Source of the DNA: Tyto alba
Lineage: Eukaryota; Chordata; Aves; Strigiformes; Tytonidae
Assembly: GCF_018691265.1 (NCBI RefSeq)
Contig: NW_024881279.1
Span: 8,523,243-8,587,242 of the forward strand
Reading direction: 5' to 3'
Length of the DNA: 64,000 bases
Shown here: positions 12,301-23,225 of the stretch, piece by piece
Position numbering within the stretch: the first letter of the stretch is position 1
How the letters are laid out: each line of letters opens with the position of its first letter
The notes under the pieces: generated by a model
What the model saw: only the letters and a program-made list of their open reading frames with translations
The model's database searches: none
Told to the model about the DNA's origin: nothing
Program-made: the position numbers and the translations under genes

Positions 12301-15300
12301 AAACTATTTTCCCGTTTGTGCATTTGTGAGCTCTTTTCTGTGTGTGGCTCTGTGGGGGGAAAAAAAGGCATTTCTCTGCATTTTTGTGAGTGCTGGTCAA
12401 TAGCACAATATATTTATACAAGCACCTGCCCTTATTCCTGTTTGTGAATGTTCCTTTTTTTTTTTTTTACACTTTTTTGTTTGAACATTTAATTTCAAGG
12501 GTTACTTGTAACACATATGCTAAAACCTCTTTGCCCACTCTGTTGCAGTGGAAACAGACTCATTAAAGAACTCATTAATAATCTCCAGCCGGACACTATC
12601 CAGGGAGATCTATGTGCTCTGAGTTAACATGTCTGTGGCTACCTCTGCCAAGTGGACATCTATTATTTTCTCACCTCAGCCACAGAAATGGCTCCCCTGA
12701 TAGAGGCACTTTGCTATACCATAATACCCAGAGACTGCTGAATATTCATTATATCTGACTGCTGAAAGTGCTTTGCCAGCATATGGTATTGGAGCCAAGA
12801 TGTTTTATTACCTCTTGCCTTTTTCTTTCCTCAGAGAAAGTGGTGTGGCTTATATCATCAGTTCAGTTAACTTTCTCATCTGAGCTCCTTCACTTGTGCT
12901 TTGCTTTGAGAAGGGGAACAGAGGGAAAAACTCTGATTTATCCCTAGTGCTTTGGTTCCATTAAAGTGAAATTTACAGCCCTGTTAGTCTGCTGGAAGAT
13001 TGATTAAAGAAGACAAGTCTTTGAACTTTTGTTTCAAACAAGAGGTGGTTGTAATAACTGTAATCTTTTGCTTTGTATTTCCCCATCTGAGGAAGGGAGG
13101 AACTCCATTTACCTCTCCATTGCAGTGAAAATGAGGGATGTAGGTGGCCTACATTCAAACAGCAGCAGTCATAGATCCTCATTGTACCTCTCAAAATTAC
13201 ATGCGGCCATTTTATGTTGCTTACCGAGACTTAAAACTAGCTCACATTGCTCTCTGGGTTTATAGCCTGATTAAGGATGAGCAGCAGAAATGACCCTACA
13301 GCTGTGTTGCAAGATGAATTCTATCTTCCAGCTAAAGTGAATATTAATTCCCTGGTATCTGCTGCTTATGGAAGAACATCAAAATGGCTATACAGAGACA
13401 GTCTGCAGATCTGTCCATGCAAGGTCTTGTCTATGGTCAGCAGCAAACAACAATAATAATAAAAAGTATATGAAACTGCTTCAAACCTGCTTTAATTGTT
13501 TCACAGAAGACTTCCCTACCAATGAGGTTGGCAGCAGGGGTTTTGTGTGTGTGAATGAAGGCAAGAACTCCTCTTCAGTAGTTGTACTTCATGTGCAACA
13601 CTTTAATATTCAGCAAGGGAAAGAGTATATCTCTGTTTTGTGTAAAGCAGTCCTGCATATTTTGAGCAGCACAGGTACCACATCTGATGATCAAGAACCT
13701 TGGGGAATTTGTGACTTGGTGATTTGACGCATTCTTGAGAAATGTGAATTCAAATGCCATTAGATAGAAGAGGGAATTGAATCCCAGTCTTTTTTCTGCA
13801 GTCTAGGACATGAGAGAAAACAATGCTGTTGTCTTATTGTCTGATGTATGCAGTCTTTAATGACTACCTAAAGCATATGGCTCGAATCACTGATAACCTG
13901 ATAGCCTGTGTCAACTCTTGTGTTCTTGTCTTTCATGAATTCTTTTTAAATTCAAGGCCATGCCCAAGGAATTTAGTATTTGCAGTTGCTGAGATGATAG
14001 AGATGTATTTAACTCTATGCAATTGTTAAGGGTCCATTGCATTCATCAAGGTATTGTTCATTCATTGAATAATAAGATTTGACTTTCTCCTTTTCCTTGT
14101 TCTGCAACTGATATTTGCCCTCCTCAAAAGGAATTTAGATTAATGATAATCATGGGAATGGGATGACATATATCTTACTTCTTGGATACTCTGCAGAGAT
14201 CCCTTCATGCAAGATTCTGTGTGCAAGCAATACAGGCAGGAAAATGTACACAGAAAATAGTACTGGTGGTGGTAGTTACTTGGAGCTACTTTTTTTTATA
14301 TTGGCTTAGATTGAGGGTGTGTATTCAAACTGTTTTAAGAAGCTAATTCAGAACAATTATGCCATATTTTACTCACTGTAGATCCTAGAGTCAAACCTTT
14401 TCCATTGATGAAATCAAACATCTCCCCTAATTCTTAGCTCAGTAGATATGCCTTCATTGTTGAAATTATCTATGTTTTTAAAATACATTTTCCCCACACT
14501 TAAAAACTGCCTAACAGGTTGTTTATGGAAAATGTGTTCCAGCTATAGAAGCAGAACAGAATAAACTATCTGTGTATCTCACTACAGGCATCAGAAGTTA
14601 AAGAACTGGATTTTCTACTTACTTATTCAATATTTGCCTTCAATATATTTAGCCACACTTTGCAAAATAATAGGTTCATGTACTCTCCCTCTGCCAACAA
14701 TATTAATATTTCAACATTACATAGCTAAAATAGACTTCTTTATTTGTTTCAGTAATAATTCTTTGTATGCAGGTAAATACTGTCCTTAGCTTTGTGGTGC
14801 TCTATGAAGTGCCTGTATTTTGATTTGGTTCAGATTTCATCTCAGCTGAATTGGTCAGTGAATGTGATTTATGTTTCTACTTTTCAATCATAGGCACATC
14901 ACCAACACACCTTGGGTTTACAAGCAAGACGATATTCAAGTCTGCATGTTAATTTCCATGGTGTTTATGCACCCATGATAATGAAAAATAAGCAAAGATT
15001 TATTTCCTTGCTTGTAGTTCAACTGGGCATTTTGTTGTGCAGTCCTGTGATATGTGGACATGCTGAGTAGTTCTAATGAAGTTTGGTAGCATGAAACCTT
15101 CCTAGGAGATCTCAAATCTCTTCTTAAAACATTTAAATGTACATGCTAAACCCCACAGTTATGCATAAAGCAGGGCTGTGAAAGGGCTATCCCAGGTCAT
15201 GATCTGCAAGATAATGACACTTTCCTTGACGTCTGTGAAATATCAGTTATATCCTTCAGCTTGCTTTTACCCTTACTGTATTGCCAACCACTGAGCTTCT

Positions 15301-17994
15301 GCGACTAACTTTTCTCAACATAGTGGTTCCTCCTTTCTCTCCCAATTTTTGAAGCTTTTCCGTGCCAAGTTTCTGTGTGTCATTCAGGTGTGTCGAGGTC
15401 AGCCCCTACAATGCAAACTCATGGAACTGAAGGCTCAAAGTGGTGCCACAGCCCTGAATAGCAGCAGAGCTCAGGCAACTAAGGAGTCCTGCCTTATTTA
15501 AACATGGGAGCAATATTAAATTAGACAGTGTATTCAAATGAAGCTCTGCCTATCAGTCATTAGTGGTGGCATGAAAGGTAGGTCTTGCAGAGCAGCCAGA
15601 AGCATTTGCAAATTCAGTATGTAGTTGATTTCACTTGTACATCAGGAGATGGATGCTGGAGATCTGCATTTATTTCCTCCTTCCACGATGGATTCAGATT
15701 ATTTAACTTGTTAATTTTTTCATGAAAAAATGTTCCATTTCCTTTGATGCAAGAAGCTACCAGTGAAGAGTTCTCTGTGTATTAAAAAGTTATTTTTATT
15801 TCCCTGAGCATCCTGCCCATGTTCAGTGCATATCAGTAAAGGACAGGACATAGGCTTGACATAATGAGAATAGAAGCAGCTGCAACCCCACATTTAGAGA
15901 AGCTTGGCTACCAGCATCACTACCTGGGTCTCCTGCATGAAGGAAGATGCAGGAAAACAGAGCAATCCTATGTGAAGGTAGAAATGTGTTCTTCATTACG
16001 GGACCAGATTGAACATGGAAATGGGAATGACTGATAAAAGTGGATAAGCCACACCACCAAAAAGAAAGACTGTGTCTGGACTGCTCGAGGTCAGGTGATG
16101 GTGAATTTAGTCATATTTCAAGTTTCCATTCTAGACACTTTCCAACATTGGAAGTTTACTGTCATTATTTGACTCTTAAATTTCAAATTAATTTAGAACT
16201 ACCCTTGGGATCAAGATGTTTTTAGATTTTAATCTTTCCTGGGACAAAAATATTTAACTTTTGAAAGAGCAATGACAAGCTCGTGCCTTTTGAATCAGTA
16301 GATTTTCAGCTAAATCACAACAGCTATGCTTTTTTTTTTTTGTCCTCATGCCAAACACAGGGTTTTTCCTTCAAAAACAATTCTTGTATAAAAGTAATTT
16401 CTTCTTGTCAGTAAGGAATTAAACCCCTGTGAGGATCCTTTTTTTTTTTTTTTTTTTTTGGTCAGTGTACTAAAGGTAGGGAACAGGGGACTTTTAATTT
16501 CATGGTTTGTTTGGTATTTGAGAGGCAGTGAACACTGGTGGTTAGATCAGCTGATAGTGAATCAGAAATCACCACGTTATGTAGCTTTTTTCAAGACCTT
16601 TAAATATTCTTTTGACCTTCTGATAGGATGTTATTCATATCCTACTTGAAAATGGGGATAAATCCTCACAAATGGCAAATTCACTAAAACTCAGCAAAAG
16701 ATTACATATAATTTAAAGTACAGAAATGAAAGGGAATGGATGGGATTTCTTAGTGGACTAGTGCTACTAAACCATTGCTCCAAATTTATCTTCTTCAAAT
16801 CCACCCCAAGGATGGAGTGTTCTCTCTGGGGTTAACTGGGGACACTCAGACCAGACAAAGATCTCTTGTGAGGAAAAACATCCACTATAAGGTGGGACAA
16901 GTGGATAAAGGGGTGTTCCAGGTCTGTGTGTTGTACTGACATTTCTCATGTTGCATTTACCTGAAGATACCTAGAAGAGGTCAATTCCAGGCTGTCAATT
17001 TTCTTCTGTCCTAAAAATCACCTGAAAGGCCAACATGTTTGTAGCTGTTGTTTTGGGTATTTTTTTCTTCCCTTTCCCCAGTAACATCTCTGTGTGTGTA
17101 GTAAAATTGGAAAGGAAAGAATTGGTAATTAACCATCAGTTATTAAAATCCTTTTCTTTCTATAATTCTATAGCCCCCATCCTAGAGGTTCTTGCTATTC
17201 ACAACGCAAGTTACAGGGACTAGTTTCATGTCATATGAAATTGCCCATGATGCCATGGACTGCTTTTAAAAATAATCCACTCTTTTCTGGGATGATCATT
17301 CAAACTCATTCTTGATAGTGGTCTAGAGAAAGGGATCATTTGATGCCATAAAATGTATAAGTAGCACTAGTCAAAAGAGGGGCAGCAATTTATGAAGATC
17401 TTTAAATTTATTCTGAATTTTTGAAATTAGATTCTGGTGAAAATTTCTGCAAAATTTTGAGCAAAACAAATGCTACTTTAATGGATTTTATTTTCAGAAA
17501 TAAGATGTGCCAAACATGGTATAGTAATATTAGTTCAAAACCCAGTCTCTGAAAATGATTTTGGCAAAACTGTATAGAAATCCTAATGAAAAGAAAAACC
17601 AAAAAATTATAAAATGGGGGCAGCTTCCCAGAAGAAAAACACCACCTTTTAACAGAAAATACTTTACACATTCTGATGCGTGCACTTTTAATTCAGAAAT
17701 TATTTAGGCTTTTATCGCACTCCATATTTTAATAACCAATTGACATTTAACTACCTTGTGATTACTAATGCATTTAATCAAGCTTTTTATTCCTTCCTTA
17801 CCTGAACAAAGGAATCCTGGATACAATAACAAAGCCATTTCATCTCCTTGTAGCAGGACTGAGTCTGTTTCTGCTGTATATTGAAAATCAAGTTTATTCA
17901 GTGTTCCTATGTGAAATGAAATACAGAATAAATATTTACTAGGTTTAAAAAAAGTAGTTTAGAAACTTCTGCTACTTTCATCCATGTTTAGGGG
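6353..17994. other. Gene-free single-copy stretch
   Basis: I found no gene or dated transposon in this interval. Several overlapping open frames lie at 8083-8586 on both strands, but none encodes anything I recognise. Simple-sequence features are A13 at 12,036-12,048, T14 at 12,455-12,468, an AAT-type microsatellite at 13,451-13,465 and T21 at 16,439-16,459. A short segment at 11,855-11,907 has an AG before it and a GTAAGT after it, but it is too short to call as an exon. Confidence 0.55.
16439..16459. repeat. Poly(T) run, 21 nt
   Basis: There are 21 uninterrupted T residues. On the minus strand this reads as poly(A), as left by some retroposed sequences. The sequence next to it shows no recognisable retrogene or LINE body, so it is listed only as a homopolymer. 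Confidence 0.9.
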
Positions 17995-18080
17995 GTCTGA
18001 TCTGTGTCTTTCACTGACTTCATGCCACTGATTTCAGAGGAATTGCTGCTCTTTATGTTCACATGTGAGGAAAAGGAAGT
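17995..18080. repeat. Degraded ancient amniote interspersed repeat
   Basis: The segment has the pattern 'ctgatttcagaggaattgct' followed by a TTTA(T)-then-CACATGTGAGGA-like stretch. I recognise this from an old, unnamed, high-copy element of reptiles and birds, built around the phrase 'gatttcagtgg'. The match is by eye and diverged. It carries no coding capacity. It could instead be a chance resemblance. Confidence 0.35.
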
Positions 18081-18439
18081 TGTTCTTGCTTGTGCTAGAG
18101 AAGACATTTTAGGTCTAGCCAGTGTTGTGCCTTGCTTGTTCCTAGTCTGAATAAGGTCACTGAGGTGATGAAAGACATGCTCCTAACTCATGGGTGCAGT
18201 GTCCTGCGCCGTGTGTCTGAGGTGCTGCTTTGGATGCACTTTGCTCTGGAGCTACTCAGTGTATCTGGTTGGAGGTGGGCTGTCACCCAGTGTTCTGCCA
18301 GCTGATGGAGAGGTTTGCTCACCTCCATACCAGCCTTCTTAGCTCTGGTACAACAGCAGTGATACCAGTATTGGTCCTAGGCTTCAAACCCACCCATTTA
18401 AAAAAGAGGAGCTTCAAGCTTGCAGACTCCCATGCCTAT

Positions 18440-18491
18440 GGAGGCTCAAACCTGGCCTCTTGCCCAGCAGAGTCTAAGCCTCAGGCCATCC
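18440..18491 (-). repeat. tRNA-like relic (degenerate tRNA or tRNA-derived SINE)
   Basis: Read on the minus strand, the segment has an A-box-like TGGCCTGAGG near its start. About 35 nt later there is a B-box-like GGTTTGAGCC, close to the pol III GGTTCGANTCC box. The order and spacing fit a tRNA head. I cannot fold it into a clean four-arm tRNA and see no CCA-proximal acceptor pairing. A decayed tRNA or an old SINE head is therefore more likely than a working gene. Confidence 0.3.
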
Positions 18492-18832
18492 CTCTAGCAG
18501 TGTGATTGACAGGCAGCTAATAGAGGATTATAACTTCAAAATGAGACTAAGCAGTGGGAACAGATGAGTGTTTAAATAAGAATCTCTTTATGCAAATGTA
18601 TCAAACAATAAAGAACAAAGAGAGATTCATCTCTCTCTGACCCTCTGAGAGTCTGGGACATGTAAGCAAACTGCTGCTACCTAGAAGGGGAGGGTTTTTT
18701 TTCTCTTTCCTAGCAGCCATTGTGTGTTCTGCAAGAAAAGCAGAGAGATGGTGAACACAAGACCTCTCTGAGGTCTGGCTTGGCGGGAGGGGAAGTGCGG
18801 GATGAGATAAGGATGGGGTAGGCAATTTAGTT

Positions 18833-18886
18833 CTCTACAGCCTTTTCCTTCTCTACAGCCTTTTCCTTCTCTACAGCCTTTTCCTT
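18833..18886. repeat. 18-bp tandem repeat, three perfect copies
   Basis: Three identical head-to-tail copies of CTCTACAGCCTTTTCCTT occupy 54 bp, with a partial fourth start (CTCT) and two matching bases in front. Perfect identity implies recent expansion. The unit is 18 bp, so it stays in frame in any overlapping reading frame; a minus-strand frame there becomes a simple charged repeat. Each unit carries a CTCTACAG motif resembling a 3' splice site on the + strand. Confidence 0.95.
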
Positions 18887-20282
18887 CTCTCCCCTTTTTT
18901 GGTTGAAGCAGCATTTGATTTGTTTGTTTGCTTGCTGTTCTGGAGAAGGCTTGCTTTCCTCCAGAAGCAGAGGACTATGTAATTGCAAGATGCTTCCAAA
19001 ATCCACAGCAATAATGAAAGAATAGGAAACAAAAATTGGATTTAAAGGCATCTCCCATTGTGGGAGAACCTTTTCCCTGTTCATTAAATTGAAGTAGCCA
19101 CAGGACAAAAGGAGGGTGAAAGCACAGGAGTGTCAGAATGGAGTACAAAACTCCATCAGCCTTCATGTCTTTGACAAAGACAATGAACAGTGTGCCTGGC
19201 GTGTGGTCAAGCTCAGGGCAGAGGGCTAATTACACCTGATACAGCATCCAGGTCATCTTGAGTGGGAGGATCTGCGATGGAAGAGCAATGAAATCTGTCT
19301 GCAAATTGGTTTATAAATGTGGAGCCCTTGTTCTCTGAGGGGCACTGGTTCCCTCATTTCTTCTAGGACTGGTAGGAAATGAGTGTCTGCAGTAGCTAAA
19401 GCCTGGGATATTGCTGAAGATTTGAGCCAGGATCCATGCATGTGAAAAGTGAAAAATCTGTCTCAGGTGAGAATGTGCTGCTGGTCCCCCTCTCCCTCTC
19501 AGCATCCCTCCCTTCACCTCTGGCAGGAAGAATTTTCTTCTAGTCTTCTCTGTCTATAGCCATTGGGTTTGGGGAAGGAGGACTAAAGGGTCAGAATAAA
19601 ACCACAAGGCAACAGCAAAACTTTCTCTACCTAAACTCTGGGCATCACTACTTTCACTCCATTACTTCTCAAGGAAGCATTTATTTTAACAAAGGGCAGG
19701 GCTGTGAGTCATTGCCCCTCCTGCTGCTCTTCATCTAAAAACTCACTGTACCTCCACCCAATAGAAAAGCTTATCTGGATTGACAACAGCTGATTCATTT
19801 ACTGGCTACAAAATCAACATCAACAATTCCATCGATGGGTGAGGAGAAGATACTGCATAGGAAGATGATAATCTAGAAATGTGTTTTTCTGCATGGAGAA
19901 TTTTGATTGAGATTTGATTTTCGTAAAGGTGCGGGAAGAAGTTACTTTCATTGTTTCAAAGGAAGGTCCTGTGAGCAGGCTGTTGGAATTTTCATGACTC
20001 TTCAAAAGTGCTTCTAAACTGCAAATTTTCTGCATAGTGGTGGTAGAGAATTGGCCCTGCTTAGAGGTGTGTACCAGAACCGCGATGATGTGGGGTTTTT
20101 TTGGAGTGGACATTCTTATTTACTGTCTGCTTGTAAAGTCTCTAGCACAATGTGATTCCTTGCCTAGCCAGCATGAAAATGTTCTCTCTCTAAATATTCT
20201 TGCTGTTCTGCACACATGCACTTGAAATGTTGCTGGGGTGGGGGGAAAAAAATCAATCAGAGTTTCAGTAAAATTCATAGGC
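18887..20282. other. Gene-free single-copy stretch
   Basis: I see no gene, recognised repeat or RNA gene here. Short open frames are present on both strands without motifs. Confidence 0.55.
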
Positions 20283-20355
20283 GGAGATCTTCAATGCTGC
20301 CAGTTCCCATGGGCATCCAAATTCCCTAGGCATCTTTGATAATCTCAGCTTGTAA
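20283..20355. repeat. Half of an ancient palindromic interspersed repeat
   Basis: The phrase 'gggcatccaaattccctagg' followed by CATCTTTGATAATCTCAGC resembles the right half of an old, palindromic MITE-like element common in reptile and bird genomes. The typical form there is 'aaatcccttaggc' followed by 'tttgaaaatctcagcc'. The opposite half (GGCGGAGATCTTCAATGCTGCC) is shorter and more diverged. The family identification is from memory of the pattern and has no name attached. Confidence 0.4.
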
Positions 20356-23165
20356 TTATTATCAGTAAACATTTTGCTGTTGGGAGCAGGTGAGCGTGAC
20401 TAGAAGGCACTGGCACATATCCAAGGAATTTATATGCCACTTTATTATCATAGTATCTGCATCAGGGAATAGACAGTGTGTTTTCTTACTGCATTTCACA
20501 ATTTTGGTGAGACACAGAAAAGCCCAGAGTCCTCTGTCCATTTAGGAATTTCGACAGAAATGTCCCATATGCCAGGCCAGGACCCTAATGTACACCTCTT
20601 GTCATGCATCAAGGAAGAGATGGATGATTTCAGTATGATTTTTTCATGGGGAGTGTTGACATTTCATTATTTCTTCTCTCCGAATTCCTATGAAATAATT
20701 TCTGAGATTTTTTCTGTAGAAATTTAAGCATTTTGAAGTTTCTTTTCTTTTTTTTTTTTTTTTTTTACAGTCCAGTTTTCTTACCCTTTTTGTATTCATC
20801 CATGGTATTTCCAAATGTGAATGTTTAATTGTAACTTTGATTTACAATAAAACAATTTTTTAGTCAACCTTGTGATTTGCCATTTTCAACAAAAGTTTTG
20901 TTTATAATTGATCTCACATGTTCATATAAAAATAGAAAAGTGGAAGCAATGTGAATGAAATGTCAACATTCCAAAATAAAAATAAAATATCCCAGAGCAC
21001 AAATTCCCAAAAGATCCAGTGTTTTTTTTCATTGAAACTGATAAAATATTACTGAAATATAGAAACCAATTTTGTGCAAATAGCTTTTCTAAAGTGAGCC
21101 TGAGATTAAAAGGTTGCAGTGAATGCTGTCTGACCAGCTAAAACTAAACTATGACAAAGTAGATATAAAAAAGTAACAGTAATATTTTTTTATATCAATG
21201 ACCAGAAATTCTCATATAAAGCCATTGATATGCAAAAGTTTTGAAACAGAACAAAGTTGAATATAAACATCAAAACTGGTATTAGTACTTTTCTTTACCT
21301 TGTTCTGTCATCCTCTCAACTTGTAAACCACTTCCATGAAACCTCATCCCTTCTGCTTTTGCAGCAATGAACCTGACAGGAAAAGAGAGTGAAAATTAAT
21401 GTAATGTAACATGGGTGATTGTGTCCTACCTTGATTCCTCCACTGTTGTCAGCATCGCAGTATCAGAGTGCCTTCCAGGAGAGCAGTGAACAGTGTGACT
21501 TGCATCTGGTACGTGTTTGTTCTCTCATTCCCTCCTCAGGGGACATTATTTTCAGTTGAGTGATATGTTAGGTATTGTTTTTAAACATGTGCATGTAGAA
21601 TGATAAATATTTGTTAGAAAAGGGCCAGGCCAAATAAATTCCTCCTAGACCAGAAGAAAATGAAGTTTGTGAGGATTATTGCCTCATGAGAGTTAATACC
21701 ATAGTGATTAGGCAGAGCAGAGGAAAGTTGCTACCTACACACATGAGATATAGTGTTACTGACCACAGCTGAGTGGTCACTTCAGGAGGCTGTTGGGTAG
21801 TGTGGGTGTGTGTCATTGAACTTGAAGATAAGGATTAAATCCCAGAGCCATCAAGGAGAGGAGAACTTGGCTGTACTTGCGATGGCCCAGCACTACTGCC
21901 AGGAATTGCTGCAGAGGGTTGTGATGCTTCAGTCGTGATGGCAACCGAGAACAATCCACCCGGTCCCCTGCTGTCCTTGGAGCTCTTTAAGACTCCTGCT
22001 GCCCACCTTGAGTCCTGGTGTCCCCTGTCGCTTGCCTTGATGCACCATTACTTCCCTGTGGTGTATTGAGCTATTATAGCAAATGGTCAGGAATTCTTGT
22101 GTTAAAATCTTTTGACCACACTTTGAGTTCCGCCATTGTCTCAGGTCTTCCATGAATCATTTCCACACTGGGCCATGATAATGCATTGCCAGCAGATACA
22201 GGTGGCTTATTTAGAGTAATCCAAATGCTGGAATTAATGAGGTGCAGATATTAAGATCTACTAATCTGGTTTATGCTCCACTTACCTCTATTAGCCTAGT
22301 GATCCCCAGAATGGCATTGAGTGACCCTATTTACTAAAGCTGTGTTTAGCTAGTAGGAAGTACTAGGCTTGAGGATTTGAGGGGAATTTAGACTGGTTTC
22401 AGATGCCCTTAGTATGATTCATGTTAGAACAAAAAACCACTCCCTTTGCCCCCAGTCCTTCTAATTGGAATTATAGATGAATTACAATTATCCTGTACTT
22501 CTTCAATATTCCTTTAAGATGTTGAACTGAGGCTTGATTTTGCTTTCACTGAGTTAAATTCATATCTATGCAAAGAATTTTGTTCCATCAAGAGATTTTG
22601 ATGGTATATTTCAAATATGTGGAATAAAAAATAAATTACTCCCCCTACCCCTTTTTTTTTTTTTTTTAATTAAAAAAACATATACAATATGTTTAAATGA
22701 AAATGTTTACCTCTTACTCAGCATGAGCAGAGGAGCTCCAAAGCACTGCCCTGGCTTGGAGGTAAATTTCACCCATGGATTCTCACAGAAGAGCCAGGTT
22801 CCAGACAATTGTGTTCTTAAACTTGTTCCTCCTGAAATGCCATGTCTTGAGGGTGTTCCAGGGTAACAAACATGGGGTATTTATTGCCCTGTGCAGAATT
22901 TTTTTTTTGTGTTTCCAAATGTGGAGCTTTGTTCCCAGCAGCTGTTGGCATCTGTCTGCCTTTTGGGGGGTATGAGGAGCCCTCTGCTCCCCTGTGGGAC
23001 TCCTGGTTGTGCTTAGTGCATCGTATCTCTGCCTTACTGACTGAACCTATCCAGAGACACAGACTGCCTGGGAGAAGTTTTTCTGTCTCCTCTCCATGTT
23101 TTCTAGAGAGGAAGCAAGGAGTTATAAGAGGGCACACAGATGCAAGATATGATGATGAGCATTTT
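20356..23165. other. Gene-free AT-rich stretch
   Basis: No exon or transposon is recognised. The stretch includes T19 at 20,748-20,766 and T16 at 22,652-22,667, plus long AT-rich sequence between 20,800 and 21,300. A small ATTA/TAAT-containing block at 22,200-22,310 is mentioned among the findings. Confidence 0.55.
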
Positions 23166-23213
23166 ATTGCTCTGTGCCCCAGCGTCCCTATCTGTAAAAT
23201 GGGAGAAAAATCT
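23166..23213 (+). repeat. MIR-like SINE fragment
   Basis: The order 'tctgtgccccagcgtcccta' then TCTGTAAAATGGGAG follows the right part of the MIR SINE family, whose standard form is 'tctgtgcctcagtttcc' then CATCTGTAAAATGGG. The sequence after it is consistent with a diverged L2-like tail but is not clear. MIR elements are ancient tRNA-derived SINEs, are non-autonomous and carry no gene. The fragment lacks the tRNA-related head. Confidence 0.6.
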
Positions 23214-23225
23214 CCTTCACTGAAC

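Noticed and set aside
18601..19108. Minus-strand frames containing a repeated Lys/Glu/Gly pattern
   Set aside because: The repeat is the translation of the 18-bp tandem array in different frames; there is no other coding evidence.
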